From the NCBI GenBank assembly GCA_020425885.1, contig JAGQRA010000602.1, positions 1-7,716 of the forward strand: a stretch of DNA of 7,716 nt, read 5' to 3'. A program made the translations under genes and the position numbers. The notes below the pieces were generated by a model. That model had not been told where the DNA came from and did no database searches. It saw nothing but the letters and a program-made list of their open reading frames with translations. Below, piece after piece: positions 1-7,058 of this stretch; positions within the stretch are counted from its first letter, which is position 1; each line of letters opens with the position of its first letter. The DNA is from Planctomycetota bacterium (lineage in GTDB: Bacteria; Planctomycetota; UBA1135; UBA2386).

Positions 1-129
1 AGTCAGCTCAAGGGCATCGGCCTGCGCGGTGGCGAGCCCGAAGCGGCGCCGGCCGCGACTGCCGCCGAAGAGGCGCCGGCCAGCGAGGACGCTGCGCCCG
101 AAGCCGCCGAGCAGCCCGAGGAGGAGTGA
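1..129 (+). CDS. C-terminal end of an unidentified protein with an acidic Ala/Glu/Pro-rich tail (5' end outside the window)
   Basis: Only the last 42 codons are present, open from the window edge to a TGA at 127-129. The visible part begins SQLKGIGLRGGEPEA and then becomes a low-complexity tail of Ala, Glu and Pro ending in EQPEEE. Such tails are usually disordered and carry little family information, so I cannot name the protein. The reading frame is supported by its overlap with the next gene: its stop lies inside the GTGA that also holds the lipoprotein's GTG start, a common sign of translational coupling in one operon. A GAGGAGGA stretch at 118-125 inside the tail codons may double as the ribosome-binding site of the next gene. 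It could belong to a translation-related or a structural protein; the fragment does not decide. Confidence 0.6.
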   Translation, partial: SQLKGIGLRGGEPEAAPAATAAEEAPASEDAAPEAAEQPEEE

Positions 130-1223
130 GCATCACGGTGCGTTCTCGATCGATCGCCATGGCCGTCAGCCTGCTGGCGGCGGCATGCGTGACGGTCTAC
201 GAGGACGCACCGCTGATCGAATCCGGCGACCTCTCCGTTCCCGAGTTCGCGGTCGCCCAGACCATCCCGATCGCCGGGGCGGGGACGGCGCCGGCCGATC
301 GGGTGCTGTACCAGTACTACGGCAGCATTCTCGAGCGGATGCAGGAGGCGGCCAAGGAGAGGAATGTCCAGGCCCTGTTCGCGCTGCTCGACGGCAATGA
401 GAAGCCGAACCTGCCCGATTGGATCGCCGAGCGGCTGCGCGGCTACCGGGCCCTAGGCCACGGCCTCGCCTTCCTCGAACACGCGGCGGCACACGCCGAG
501 ATCCGACTCATCGCCGCCACGCCTGATGGCTCCGAGTTGGCCCGGCCCGCGGCGGTGACGCCGCCCACGCCATCGGTGCCGCCGATCGGTGAGCCCGTCC
601 GGTTCGAGTTCGCGCTGCCGGCAGGTCCGAATCCGGTCGTGCTCGGCGGCGGCGACGGCGATGACCCGATCGGGTTCGCGATCGCGATGACGATCGAGGA
701 CCAGTTCGTCGATGGCAGCCGCCGCGACGTGACCAAGCAGGACTTCCACTGGCTCGATTCTGCCTTCGAGCTCTCCGGGGCAGCCGTCCTGCGGCGGCCC
801 TATGCGCTCGAGATCCCGGCGGGGGAGGCCGTGCGCCGCAACATCCACTTGCGCATCGATCTGTTGCCGGGCTACGTGATGAGCGGCGAGTTCAGGGCGC
901 CGGTGCAGCGGCGGGCGTTGGCGGCGACGACGGTGACGCAATGGCCAAGAGGCTACGAACCGATCGTCGCCCAACCGCTGGCCACGCTGCGCGAGGCGCT
1001 GCGTCTCGGCGACAAGGGGCACTACGCGCATGTCTTCCTCGGCGCCTCGTTCACGACCGGGCCCGACCGGGAGGCGGCCATCGATCTGCTCGCCGAGCAG
1101 GTGCGCTACGGGACTCCGCCGCAGGCGATCGTCGCGATGGCGACGCTGCGTTCGATCACCGACCTCGACATCACGGTCGGCGATCGTGAGGCCTGGCTTG
1201 CGTGGTTCGCCTCGCGCCGATAG
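126..1223 (+). CDS. predicted lipoprotein of unknown function with a HEAT-like C-terminal end
   Basis: A 365-residue protein if started at GTG 126. The N-terminus (RSRSIAMAVSLLAAAC) is a short basic region, a hydrophobic stretch and a lipobox-like AAAC with Cys21, so export and lipid attachment at the membrane are predicted. The start is uncertain: the purine-rich 118-125 stretch directly abuts GTG 126, whereas an in-frame GTG at 138 (11 bases past AGGAG at 122-126) would give a tidier 17-residue signal peptide. Residues about 60-120 look helical. Residues about 145-260 look beta-rich with repeated hydrophobic/charged alternation (EPVRFEFALPAG, FAIAMTIEDQFVDGS, YALEIPAGEAVRRNIHLRID). The last 85 residues are helical and finish with ATLRSIT then REAWLAWF. 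That ending resembles the close of HEAT-type repeats in planctomycete exported proteins and reappears in the large protein at 2665-5469. I recognise no catalytic motif. It sits between the gene ending at 129 and tyrS, probably co-transcribed. High confidence that it is a gene, none on function. Confidence 0.85.
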   Translation: MSITVRSRSIAMAVSLLAAACVTVYEDAPLIESGDLSVPEFAVAQTIPIAGAGTAPADRVLYQYYGSILERMQEAAKERNVQALFALLDGNEKPNLPDWIAERLRGYRALGHGLAFLEHAAAHAEIRLIAATPDGSELARPAAVTPPTPSVPPIGEPVRFEFALPAGPNPVVLGGGDGDDPIGFAIAMTIEDQFVDGSRRDVTKQDFHWLDSAFELSGAAVLRRPYALEIPAGEAVRRNIHLRIDLLPGYVMSGEFRAPVQRRALAATTVTQWPRGYEPIVAQPLATLREALRLGDKGHYAHVFLGASFTTGPDREAAIDLLAEQVRYGTPPQAIVAMATLRSITDLDITVGDREAWLAWFASRR

Positions 1224-1232
1224 ACCGGTGCC

Positions 1233-2441
1233 GTGAGCTTCCTCCCCGCTGCGGAACAGCTGTCGATCCTCGAACGCGGCGTGGTCGACCTCGTCGATCG
1301 CGCCGACCTGCTCGCCCGGCTCGAGGCGAGCCGGGCCGAGAACCGACCGTTGCGCGTCAAGTTCGGCATCGACCCGAGTTCTCCCGACATCCACTTCGGC
1401 CACACCGTGCCGCTGCGCAAGCTCGGCGACTTCCAGCGCCTCGGCCACACGGTCATCGTGCTGTGGGGGACGGCGACGGCGATGATCGGCGACCCGACCG
1501 GGCGCAACAAGACGAGGCCGCCACTCACCCGCGAGCAGGTCGAGGCCAACAAGCAGACCTACCGCGATCAGATCGGCGTCTGCCTCGACGTCGGTGCGAT
1601 CGAGGAGCGTGAGAACGGCGAGTGGTTCCAGCGGCAGTCGTTCATGGACTGCGTCACGCTGGCCAGTCGCTACACCGTCGCGCGCATGCTCGAGCGTGAC
1701 GACTTCCACAAGCGCCACCGGGAGCAGAAGCCGATCGCGATCCAGGAATTCCTCTACCCGCTGCTGCAGGGTTGGGACTCGGTCGAGCTGCGCAGCGATG
1801 TCGAGATCGGCGGCAGCGATCAGCTGTTCAACCTGCTGGTCGGCCGCGACCTCCAGGGCCAGTGCGAGCAGAAGGCGCAGGTCTGCATGACCATGCCGTT
1901 GCTGGTCGGACTCGATGGCAGCCAGAAGATGTCGAAGTCGCTCGGCAACTACATCGGCGTCGCCGAGTCGGCGAGCGCCCAGTTCGGCAAGGTCATGAAG
2001 GTGCCCAATGCGCTGCTCGAGCTGTGGTTCACGCTGCTCTCCGACGAGCCGCGCGAGCGCATCGAGGCGTTGATCGGAAACCCGCTCGAGGCCAAGTTCG
2101 CGCTCGCCGACATCCTGGTCGCGCGCTACCACGGCGCCGAAGCGGCCAGGGCGGCGCGCGAGGAGTTCGATCGCGTGCACCAGCAGGGTGGCGTGCCCGA
2201 CGATCTGCCCGAGTTCGCGGTCGCACCCGAGCTGATGCGGGACGGCACGATCTGGTTGCCGGCCGCCCTCACGTTGGCCGGGATCGCCTCCTCCAACAGC
2301 GATGGCCGCCGGCTGGTCAAGGGCGGCGGGGTCCGGGTCGACGGGGTCGTCGTGAAGGATGACAAGTACGGGCTCCCCGCCGGCAGATTCGTGCTGCAGG
2401 TCGGCAAGAGCAAGGCGGCCGTCGTGGTCGTGCCGGAGTAG
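1233..2441 (+). CDS. tyrS: tyrosyl-tRNA synthetase, TyrZ-type
   Basis: Cytoplasmic class I aminoacyl-tRNA synthetase that activates tyrosine with ATP and charges tRNA-Tyr. The 402-residue length is normal for a bacterial enzyme. The HIGH signature is HFGH at residues 54-57, preceded by the family-typical KFGIDPSSPDI. GDPTGRNKTRPPLT is at about 86-99, the YPLLQGWDS tyrosine-pocket segment at about 175-183, GGSDQ at 193-197 and a perfect KMSKS loop at 232-236. KMSKS together with the DPTGRNKTRPPLT segment places it with the TyrZ-like group (Thermus, B. subtilis TyrZ) rather than the E. coli TyrS group, whose second motif is KFGKT-like. Residues about 335-400 form an S4 RNA-binding domain (SSNSDGRRLVKGGGVRVDG) that holds tRNA. 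The GTG start at 1233 lies 9 bases after the upstream stop and gives the expected N-terminus, although no clear Shine-Dalgarno is visible. All motifs are intact, so it should be functional. Confidence 0.97.
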   Translation: MSFLPAAEQLSILERGVVDLVDRADLLARLEASRAENRPLRVKFGIDPSSPDIHFGHTVPLRKLGDFQRLGHTVIVLWGTATAMIGDPTGRNKTRPPLTREQVEANKQTYRDQIGVCLDVGAIEERENGEWFQRQSFMDCVTLASRYTVARMLERDDFHKRHREQKPIAIQEFLYPLLQGWDSVELRSDVEIGGSDQLFNLLVGRDLQGQCEQKAQVCMTMPLLVGLDGSQKMSKSLGNYIGVAESASAQFGKVMKVPNALLELWFTLLSDEPRERIEALIGNPLEAKFALADILVARYHGAEAARAAREEFDRVHQQGGVPDDLPEFAVAPELMRDGTIWLPAALTLAGIASSNSDGRRLVKGGGVRVDGVVVKDDKYGLPAGRFVLQVGKSKAAVVVVPE

Positions 2442-2664
2442 CGTCTCGGCCGCCTCCGCCCCGGGGCGGGAGTGTTGCTCCGGTTGCGCCGTCGTGGTCG
2501 AACGCGCGCCGCGTCACGCATCGCGATGGCGGGCAGCGGCTTCGGCAGGCCGCTTACGCACGGATGCCGCGAAAGCCGATGGTCGGCGATGGCGACGTGG
2601 CGCTACGATGGCGAGACGATGGTTGCTCTGCGCCGAGGCAGAGGCGAGGTGGTGCGGCAAGGCA
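2442..2664. other. intergenic region with short direct repeats
   Basis: This 223-base gap separates tyrS from the large exported-protein gene. It stays open in one frame from inside tyrS, but that translation (rich in Arg, Ala, Trp and Cys, with no hydrophobic patterning) looks like a frame shadow, so I do not call it coding. CGATGGCG occurs three times (2524-2531, 2587-2594, 2606-2613). An exact 12-mer TGGCGAGACGAT occurs at 2609-2620 and again at 2679-2690, the second copy falling within the first codons of the longer start choice. No convincing -35/-10 pair is visible. Confidence 0.5.
2454..2472 (+). terminator. GC-rich hairpin after tyrS, possible terminator
   Basis: Thirteen bases after the tyrS stop, CTCCGCCCC is followed at once by GGGGCGGGAG. 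They pair apart from one bulged G, and the innermost bases must open to form a loop. The following TGTTGCTCC has few T residues, so this is not a canonical intrinsic terminator. In a genome this GC-rich, hairpins without a U-tract are common at gene ends, but they also occur by chance. Confidence 0.4.
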
Positions 2665-5469
2665 ATGACAGCTAGTACTGGCGAGACGATCGGTGACGCG
2701 GTGTCCGTGGCGAGGCTCGGCCGGCTGCGGCGCCTGCTCGGGTGTCTGCTGCTGTGCTGGTGTCTGGCCCCGCTCGGCGCCGCCACCCAGCAGGAGAACG
2801 GTCACCAGCAGGATGTGAGTCCGGAGCGGATCGCCAAGCTGCACGACATGCTCGCGCAGCCCGGCGCCGATGGCCGCGATGCGCGCGAGACCGCGGTCGA
2901 GCAGTTGCTGGCGATGCCGTCGGTCGCGGCCCACCGCGAGCTGACGCGGGTGTTGGCGCGCAACGAAGACGGTGACGATCTGCGTCTGACCATCCTGCAT
3001 GCCCTCGCCCGGCACCTGGTCGGCATCGATGCCTCGCGCTTCGGTGGCGCCGACGCGGCCACGCGGCTGCAGATCGTCGCGTCGTATCTGAGCGTGACTT
3101 CGCGGTGGTGGCTCGACGCCGGCGGCCCCGAGCCGTCGCGCGAGGCGCTGCGACAGGCGGCGTTGCCGGCGCTGCAACGCATCGCCGTTCGCGAGGTCGA
3201 GCAGTGCCTGCGATCGCTGCTGACCCAGTGCGACGCCGTGTCCAAGATCGCACTCTTCGGCTGCCTTGCCGACCTGCAGCACCTCTATCTGAGCCAGCTC
3301 CTGGCCGATTACCTCGAAGACGAGGACGCCGCCGTTCGGGCCGCAGCCCGCCGTTCGTTGCGCCTGCTCACCTTCCACGAGAAGGAATTCACGACCCGGG
3401 CCGAGTTCGCGCAGTGGTTCGAGCAGAACGGGCAGGTGCGCTATGTCGACCTCGCGCAGCGCGCCGCCCGCGCTGCGTCGCAGCGGACCGACGAGGTCTT
3501 CGCCCTGCTCGACGAGGCCCGCATCGCCCGCTCGCGGGACGTCGTCAAGGCGCACGTATCCTCGGTGCCGGGGATCGACTGGGCCGCGATCCAGAAGGAG
3601 ACGCTGGTTCCCGATCCCGCTTTCCTGCAGGCATGTCTGCAGGTCCTGCAGGAGGCGCTGCCGACATCTCCGGCTGTCGACGACGCGTCGCCGGCCAGGC
3701 AGGCGTTCTGTCGCTCGCTGCTCGATCGCTGGCGGGCGACGCCGGTGGAGGACTCCGGGCTGCGCGCGCGGTTGCTCGAGGTCGCCGCCTACACCGCCCG
3801 CACCGACGAGGCCGACCTCGCTGCCGAGGTCCAGGGCTTGCTGATCTCTCGCCTCTCGAGTCCCGATCGGGCCGAGCAGCTGGCGTCGTTGCGGGGCCTG
3901 CGGCGCTTCCCATCGGACGAGGCCCGCGCCGCGGTCGTCGGTCGCGCCCAGGTCGCCGCCAACAAGGGAGCCAGCGAGATCGAGTTCCTGCAGACGGCCA
4001 TCGCGACCATGGCGTCGCGCACGACCCCGAGCTGGTCGGCGCCTTTGCCGACGGCTCCCGACAAGAGCGAGTGGCTGGCCCTGATCCAGACGGTCTGCGG
4101 CAAGGCCGAGCTCGTCGACCTGCGTGACGCTGCGCTGGATCTGGCGATGACCATGGATTCCCGCAACGAACGCCTGCCCGAGGTGTTCGATCTGCTGCTG
4201 AGCCTGATGCAGGACACCGGCCAGAGCGTCGCCTTGCGCAACAAGTGCGTGATCCACCTGCAGCCGTGGAAGAACCCGCTGCGGGCCTCCGCCTGGGTCG
4301 CCGCACTGCACCGTCTGCTCGGTGACCAGGATGCGACCCTGCGCGTGAAGGCTGCCCAGGCCATCGGTCAGCTCGTCAACGTCGATGACGCGCGTGAGCG
4401 CAAGGACGAGTGGCTGACGACTTCGATCGATGTTCTGCGGCGTCAGCTCGCCACCGAGAAGAACCCGCGCGTGTTCGAGTTCCTCGTCGAGAGCATGATC
4501 CAGTGCGGCTCCGAGCCGCAGATGCCGGGCAAGGCGATCGCCGCCGTCAACGGCGCCCTCGAAGCACTGGGATCACCGGTGCCCGAGGACCAGAAGCCGC
4601 GCCAGACCAAACTGCTGAACGCGCTGATCCAGATCGCGAGCGATCCCGATGCCAAGAACGGCATCTGGCTCGACGCCTGCGAACAGCTGCTCGCCTCCGG
4701 CAACCCGCGACCATTGCGTCTGCTGCTCGATGAGAAGCACTCCGCGGTGGACATGGCCAGGGACGTCTCAAACCCCGATCCCGTCGTGGCCGGCAGAGCC
4801 CGTCAGGCGATGCAGATCCTGATCCGGACCGCGCTGCTCAAGCCGGCCAGCGAACCGTGGAAGGCTCGGTTGCCCGAGGCCCACAACGTCAAGATCGCGT
4901 TCACCAAGCTCGAACCGTACCCCGAGTCACAGCTCGACGAACCCGTTCACCGTGTCCTGCGACTCGAGGTCGAACTCGCTACCGAGGCCTACACCCAGGT
5001 TCTCGAGAAGGCCAACGCCTGGCTCACCAACAACGATCCCGCTGCCGCGGCCCCCGGCGGGACGCCGTGGACGGCGCGGCAGAAGGACCGGGTCCGCTTG
5101 CTGGCGGCCGAGGCCCAACTCGGCCAACGCCAGCCCGGCCTCGCCGTCGCCCTGCTGCGCCAGTGCGACCCGAACCGGCAGATGGATACGCGCGAACTCG
5201 ATCTCGTCAGTCGCATCGCCAAGGCGCTACCGCCCACCGAGGCCGCGGAAGCCCTGGCCCTGCTCGACCGCGTCCGCAAGGCGACGCCCGCCGATGATCC
5301 TGCCTTCCCGGCGCGCCTCATGGATTGGGCCATGAGTCGTCTCGGATCGGGCGCCGATGCCCGTGCCGAAGTCTGGGCCGCGGTCGAGCCGCACGCCGCG
5401 TTGTTCATGGCGCAGGACTGCAAGAAGGAGCTGCGCGAAGCCTTCGAACGGCTGCGCGACGAGCACTGA
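2665..5469 (+). CDS. large secreted HEAT/TPR-like alpha-solenoid protein of unknown function
   Basis: A 934-residue protein from ATG 2665. The N-terminus has a basic patch (RLGRLRR, residues 18-23) and a hydrophobic stretch LLGCLLLCWCLAPLGAA (24-40) followed by polar TQQENGHQQD, so it is probably a signal peptidase I substrate exported to the periplasm. Cys residues in the h-region make lipidation possible but less likely. GTG 2701 would start a more typical, shorter signal peptide (MSVARLGRLRR) and is a real alternative; neither start has a strong Shine-Dalgarno. The mature part is almost wholly alpha-helical. HEAT-like units are seen at about 205-255 (LADYLEDEDAAVRAAARRSLRLLT, ending EFAQWFEQN), about 390-450 (repeated Ala/Leu helices) and about 545-610 (LLGDQDATLRVKAAQAIGQL). 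Residues about 811-900 look TPR-like (RLLAAEAQLGQRQPGLAVALL, then AAEALALLDRVRKATP). No catalytic motif is recognised. A scaffold or binding role is typical of such folds, but the partner is unknown. Confidence 0.88.
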   Translation: MTASTGETIGDAVSVARLGRLRRLLGCLLLCWCLAPLGAATQQENGHQQDVSPERIAKLHDMLAQPGADGRDARETAVEQLLAMPSVAAHRELTRVLARNEDGDDLRLTILHALARHLVGIDASRFGGADAATRLQIVASYLSVTSRWWLDAGGPEPSREALRQAALPALQRIAVREVEQCLRSLLTQCDAVSKIALFGCLADLQHLYLSQLLADYLEDEDAAVRAAARRSLRLLTFHEKEFTTRAEFAQWFEQNGQVRYVDLAQRAARAASQRTDEVFALLDEARIARSRDVVKAHVSSVPGIDWAAIQKETLVPDPAFLQACLQVLQEALPTSPAVDDASPARQAFCRSLLDRWRATPVEDSGLRARLLEVAAYTARTDEADLAAEVQGLLISRLSSPDRAEQLASLRGLRRFPSDEARAAVVGRAQVAANKGASEIEFLQTAIATMASRTTPSWSAPLPTAPDKSEWLALIQTVCGKAELVDLRDAALDLAMTMDSRNERLPEVFDLLLSLMQDTGQSVALRNKCVIHLQPWKNPLRASAWVAALHRLLGDQDATLRVKAAQAIGQLVNVDDARERKDEWLTTSIDVLRRQLATEKNPRVFEFLVESMIQCGSEPQMPGKAIAAVNGALEALGSPVPEDQKPRQTKLLNALIQIASDPDAKNGIWLDACEQLLASGNPRPLRLLLDEKHSAVDMARDVSNPDPVVAGRARQAMQILIRTALLKPASEPWKARLPEAHNVKIAFTKLEPYPESQLDEPVHRVLRLEVELATEAYTQVLEKANAWLTNNDPAAAAPGGTPWTARQKDRVRLLAAEAQLGQRQPGLAVALLRQCDPNRQMDTRELDLVSRIAKALPPTEAAEALALLDRVRKATPADDPAFPARLMDWAMSRLGSGADARAEVWAAVEPHAALFMAQDCKKELREAFERLRDEH

Positions 5470-5477
5470 GAAAAGGC

Positions 5478-5505
5478 TTGTTGTCTGCGAAGGTGTGGCT
5501 ATCGT
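5478..5505 (+). promoter_or_regulatory. possible sigma70-type promoter of the tRNA-fMet gene
   Basis: TTGTTG (5478-5483) and TATCGT (5500-5505) are 16 bases apart. The -10-like box ends 12 bases before the mature tRNA 5' end, which suits a short leader. A small A-rich patch (GAGAAAAGG, from 5468) lies just upstream. Each box matches its consensus only partly (3 of 6 and 4 of 6), so the assignment rests mainly on position and on the local drop in GC. Confidence 0.4.
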
Positions 5506-5517
5506 GTCCGGCCCTGA

Positions 5518-5594
<77 letters not shown>

Positions 5595-5726
5595 GTCAAG
5601 AACGGATGGACGCCCCTGGGTCGCAAGGCCTGGGGGCGCTGTCTTGTACGGGGTGTCGCAAGGGTGGTGGACGGCGGCGGATGTGGCGGTGGGGGTGGTC
5701 GCGGGTGCCGGGGTGGCGGTCAGCGG
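5595..5726. other. tRNA-to-IS spacer without a recognisable gene
   Basis: Apart from the hairpin at 5611-5638, this stretch is GGTGG/GCGG-rich sequence (for example 5664-5720) with no supported gene on either strand. No piece of the missing part of the second transposase was found here, so the IS does not split a single continuous older copy in a simple way. Confidence 0.5.
5611..5638 (+). terminator. hairpin downstream of tRNA-fMet, probable terminator
   Basis: CGCCCCTGGG (5611-5620) can pair with CCTGGGGGCG (5629-5638) over ten positions, two of them G-T wobbles, around an 8-base loop TCGCAAGG. The tail CTGTCTTGT is only moderately T-rich. The position, 17 bases after the tRNA CCA, fits termination of the tRNA transcript. 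Confidence 0.6.
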
Positions 5727-5749
5727 CGTCCTATCCGCAAAGTTGGCCG
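5727..5749 (+). repeat. left terminal inverted repeat of the IS (transposase 3' side)
   Basis: Begins CGTCCTATCCG and ends GGCCG, reading inward on the plus strand. It matches the minus strand of 7030-7008 at 18 of 23 positions, with the outer six bases (CGTCCT) identical. Confidence 0.65.
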
Positions 5750-5884
5750 AGGTGATTCCGGGCCGAAGTCAGGCATCGGACGGTGCCTTCGATCGATGGG
5801 CGTGCGCGAGGCTTCGGCCGAGATCGCAGACCGGTGGCCCGGATCGGTGCGTGGAGCCAGGGATTGTCGCGACGACGTTGGCCG

Positions 5885-6952
5885 TCAGGCCGCGTAGCGG
5901 TAGCTGCGGAGCAGCCCGCCAAGTCGCTCGTCGGCGATGACCTCGCCATCCGCTGGCGGCTCACCTGAGGGAGGCGTGATCAGTTCGTTGCCGATCCCCT
6001 GATGCGGGCGGTCGCGGTGGTAATGCGTGACATACTCGGCGAGCACCCGCCGCAGGTGCCGCTCACCGAACAGGATCATCCGGTTCAGGCACTCCGACTT
6101 CACCGACTGCACCCATCGCTCGGCGAACGCATTCATGTCAGGAGCCTGGTAGGCCGTCGGCACGAGGCGCACACCCGCGTCTTCGATGATGCGACGGAAC
6201 TGCTCGGTGAACTTGGTGTCGCGGTCGAGGATCAGGAACCGCTTGCCGCGCAGGAAGCCGTCGACCGGGTCGGTCAGGTTGCGCGCGACCTGGGCCATGA
6301 ACTCGGCGTTCGGGTTCGTGGTGACGCCGGCGATCTCGACCGCCCTGGTGGCGTGGTGGATGACGAACAGCACGTAGTGCGTCAGCAGTCCGCGCGCGGT
6401 CCAGACGTCGACCGTGAAGAAGTCGGTAGCGGCGATCACCTCGGCGTTCCCCCGGAGGAACGTGCGCCAACTCGTCGGGCGCTCCGGGCTCGGTGGCACA
6501 CCCGAGTCCTTCAGCGCCTTGGCAATCGTGGTGCGGGCGACGTGGTGCCCGAGCTTCTTCATCTCGCCCTGGATCCGACAGTAGCCCCAGCTCGAGTTCT
6601 CGGTCGCCATCCGCACGATCAGCTTCCGGATCGTCTTCATCAGTCCGGGGCGACCGACACGCGGCCCGTGCGGGTAGGTGTGCTTCGCAGCGATCAGCCG
6701 ACGGTGCCACCGCAGGATGGTGTCGGGCGTGACGATCGTCGCGACCTGGCCGAGCATCTTGCGGCCGATGACCTTGCCCCTGGCGGCGAGCCGGCGCCGC
6801 TGGTCGTCTGTCAGCCGGAGCCGACGATCGCCGAGTTGTTCCCGGAGCACTCGGTTCTCCTCGATGACATAGGCGATTGCCTTGGCCTGCTGCCGGTTCA
6901 CGAAGCCAGCGACGGTGGCGAGGAGGAAGCGGAGCGGGGCCATGTTGGGCAT
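5885..6952 (-). CDS. transposase with integrase-core (rve, DDE) domain
   Basis: A 355-residue protein from ATG 6952 (MPNMAPLRFLL); ATG 6943 is equally possible. The frame is open further upstream to a GTG at 7045, but that start would lie outside the predicted IS end, and the related remnant at 7059-7208 also begins its similarity at the MP-PLR position. No Shine-Dalgarno is seen. Residues about 47-95 look like a helix-turn-helix DNA-binding region (LTDDQRRRLA, then TPDTILRWHRRLI). Residues about 170-325 are the RNase H-like catalytic core, with candidate acidic residues Asp177 (ATDFF), Asp243 (ILDRDTKF) and Glu278 (NAFAERW). Asp243 and Glu278 are 35 positions apart, as expected for this superfamily, and the YHRDRPHQG ending is also typical. 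It should cut and join DNA at the element ends. No frameshift or internal stop is present, so it is potentially active. Confidence 0.93.
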   Translation of the reverse strand: MPNMAPLRFLLATVAGFVNRQQAKAIAYVIEENRVLREQLGDRRLRLTDDQRRRLAARGKVIGRKMLGQVATIVTPDTILRWHRRLIAAKHTYPHGPRVGRPGLMKTIRKLIVRMATENSSWGYCRIQGEMKKLGHHVARTTIAKALKDSGVPPSPERPTSWRTFLRGNAEVIAATDFFTVDVWTARGLLTHYVLFVIHHATRAVEIAGVTTNPNAEFMAQVARNLTDPVDGFLRGKRFLILDRDTKFTEQFRRIIEDAGVRLVPTAYQAPDMNAFAERWVQSVKSECLNRMILFGERHLRRVLAEYVTHYHRDRPHQGIGNELITPPSGEPPADGEVIADERLGGLLRSYRYAA

Positions 6953-7007
6953 CGGGCCGGGATCGTGGGCGTGATCCGGCGTCGACGTAAGTAATTGGCG
7001 GCCAGCG

Positions 7008-7030
7008 CGGACGAGTTTTCGGACAGGACG
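7008..7030 (-). repeat. right terminal inverted repeat of the IS (transposase 5' side)
   Basis: Read on the minus strand it begins CGTCCTGTCCG and continues AAAACTCGTCCG, matching 5727-5749 with five mismatches. It lies 55 bases upstream of the transposase start, leaving a short leader that includes an AT-rich patch around 6988-6996. Confidence 0.65.
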
Positions 7031-7058
7031 AGGGGCGAAGCACACGTTCGACGCGGCA

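Larger units (their letters stand above)
5727..7030 (-). mobile_element. IS-like element with DDE transposase and imperfect terminal inverted repeats
   Basis: About 1.3 kb bounded by two 23-base sequences in inverted orientation that agree at 18 of 23 positions. Between them lies one intact transposase gene on the minus strand, with about 78 bases of leader (7030 to 6953) and about 135 bases after the stop. The size and layout are those of a single-gene insertion sequence. The ends are my inference from the repeat match. Immediate flanks are AGCGG (5722-5726) and AGGGG (7031-7035), at best a degenerate 5-bp target duplication. I cannot assign an ISfinder family with confidence; the rve domain and the RPHQG ending are of the IS3/IS481 broad type. 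Confidence 0.7.

Noticed and set aside
453..2180. A 575-codon open frame on the minus strand antisense to the lipoprotein and tyrS
   Set aside because: It is opposite clearly homologous tyrS, and its translation is dominated by Arg, Ala, Asp and Leu without domain patterning. This is the usual GC-rich antisense artefact.
2359..2664. N-terminal extension of the large exported protein back into tyrS
   Set aside because: The extra residues overlap the tyrS S4 domain coding, lack structure-like patterning and would bury the signal peptide about 100 residues inside the protein.
2554..4311. A 585-codon open frame on the minus strand antisense to the large exported protein
   Set aside because: It has the same compositional cause. 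The plus-strand frame has a signal peptide and helical repeats, while the antisense frame is Gln/Arg-rich with no recognisable domain.
6002..6994. A 330-codon open frame on the plus strand across the transposase
   Set aside because: It is the complement of an intact DDE transposase with conserved catalytic residues, so it is a shadow.
6953..7045. A longer transposase start at GTG 7045
   Set aside because: The added residues cross the predicted inverted repeat and have no counterpart in the related remnant, whose similarity starts at the MP-PLR position.
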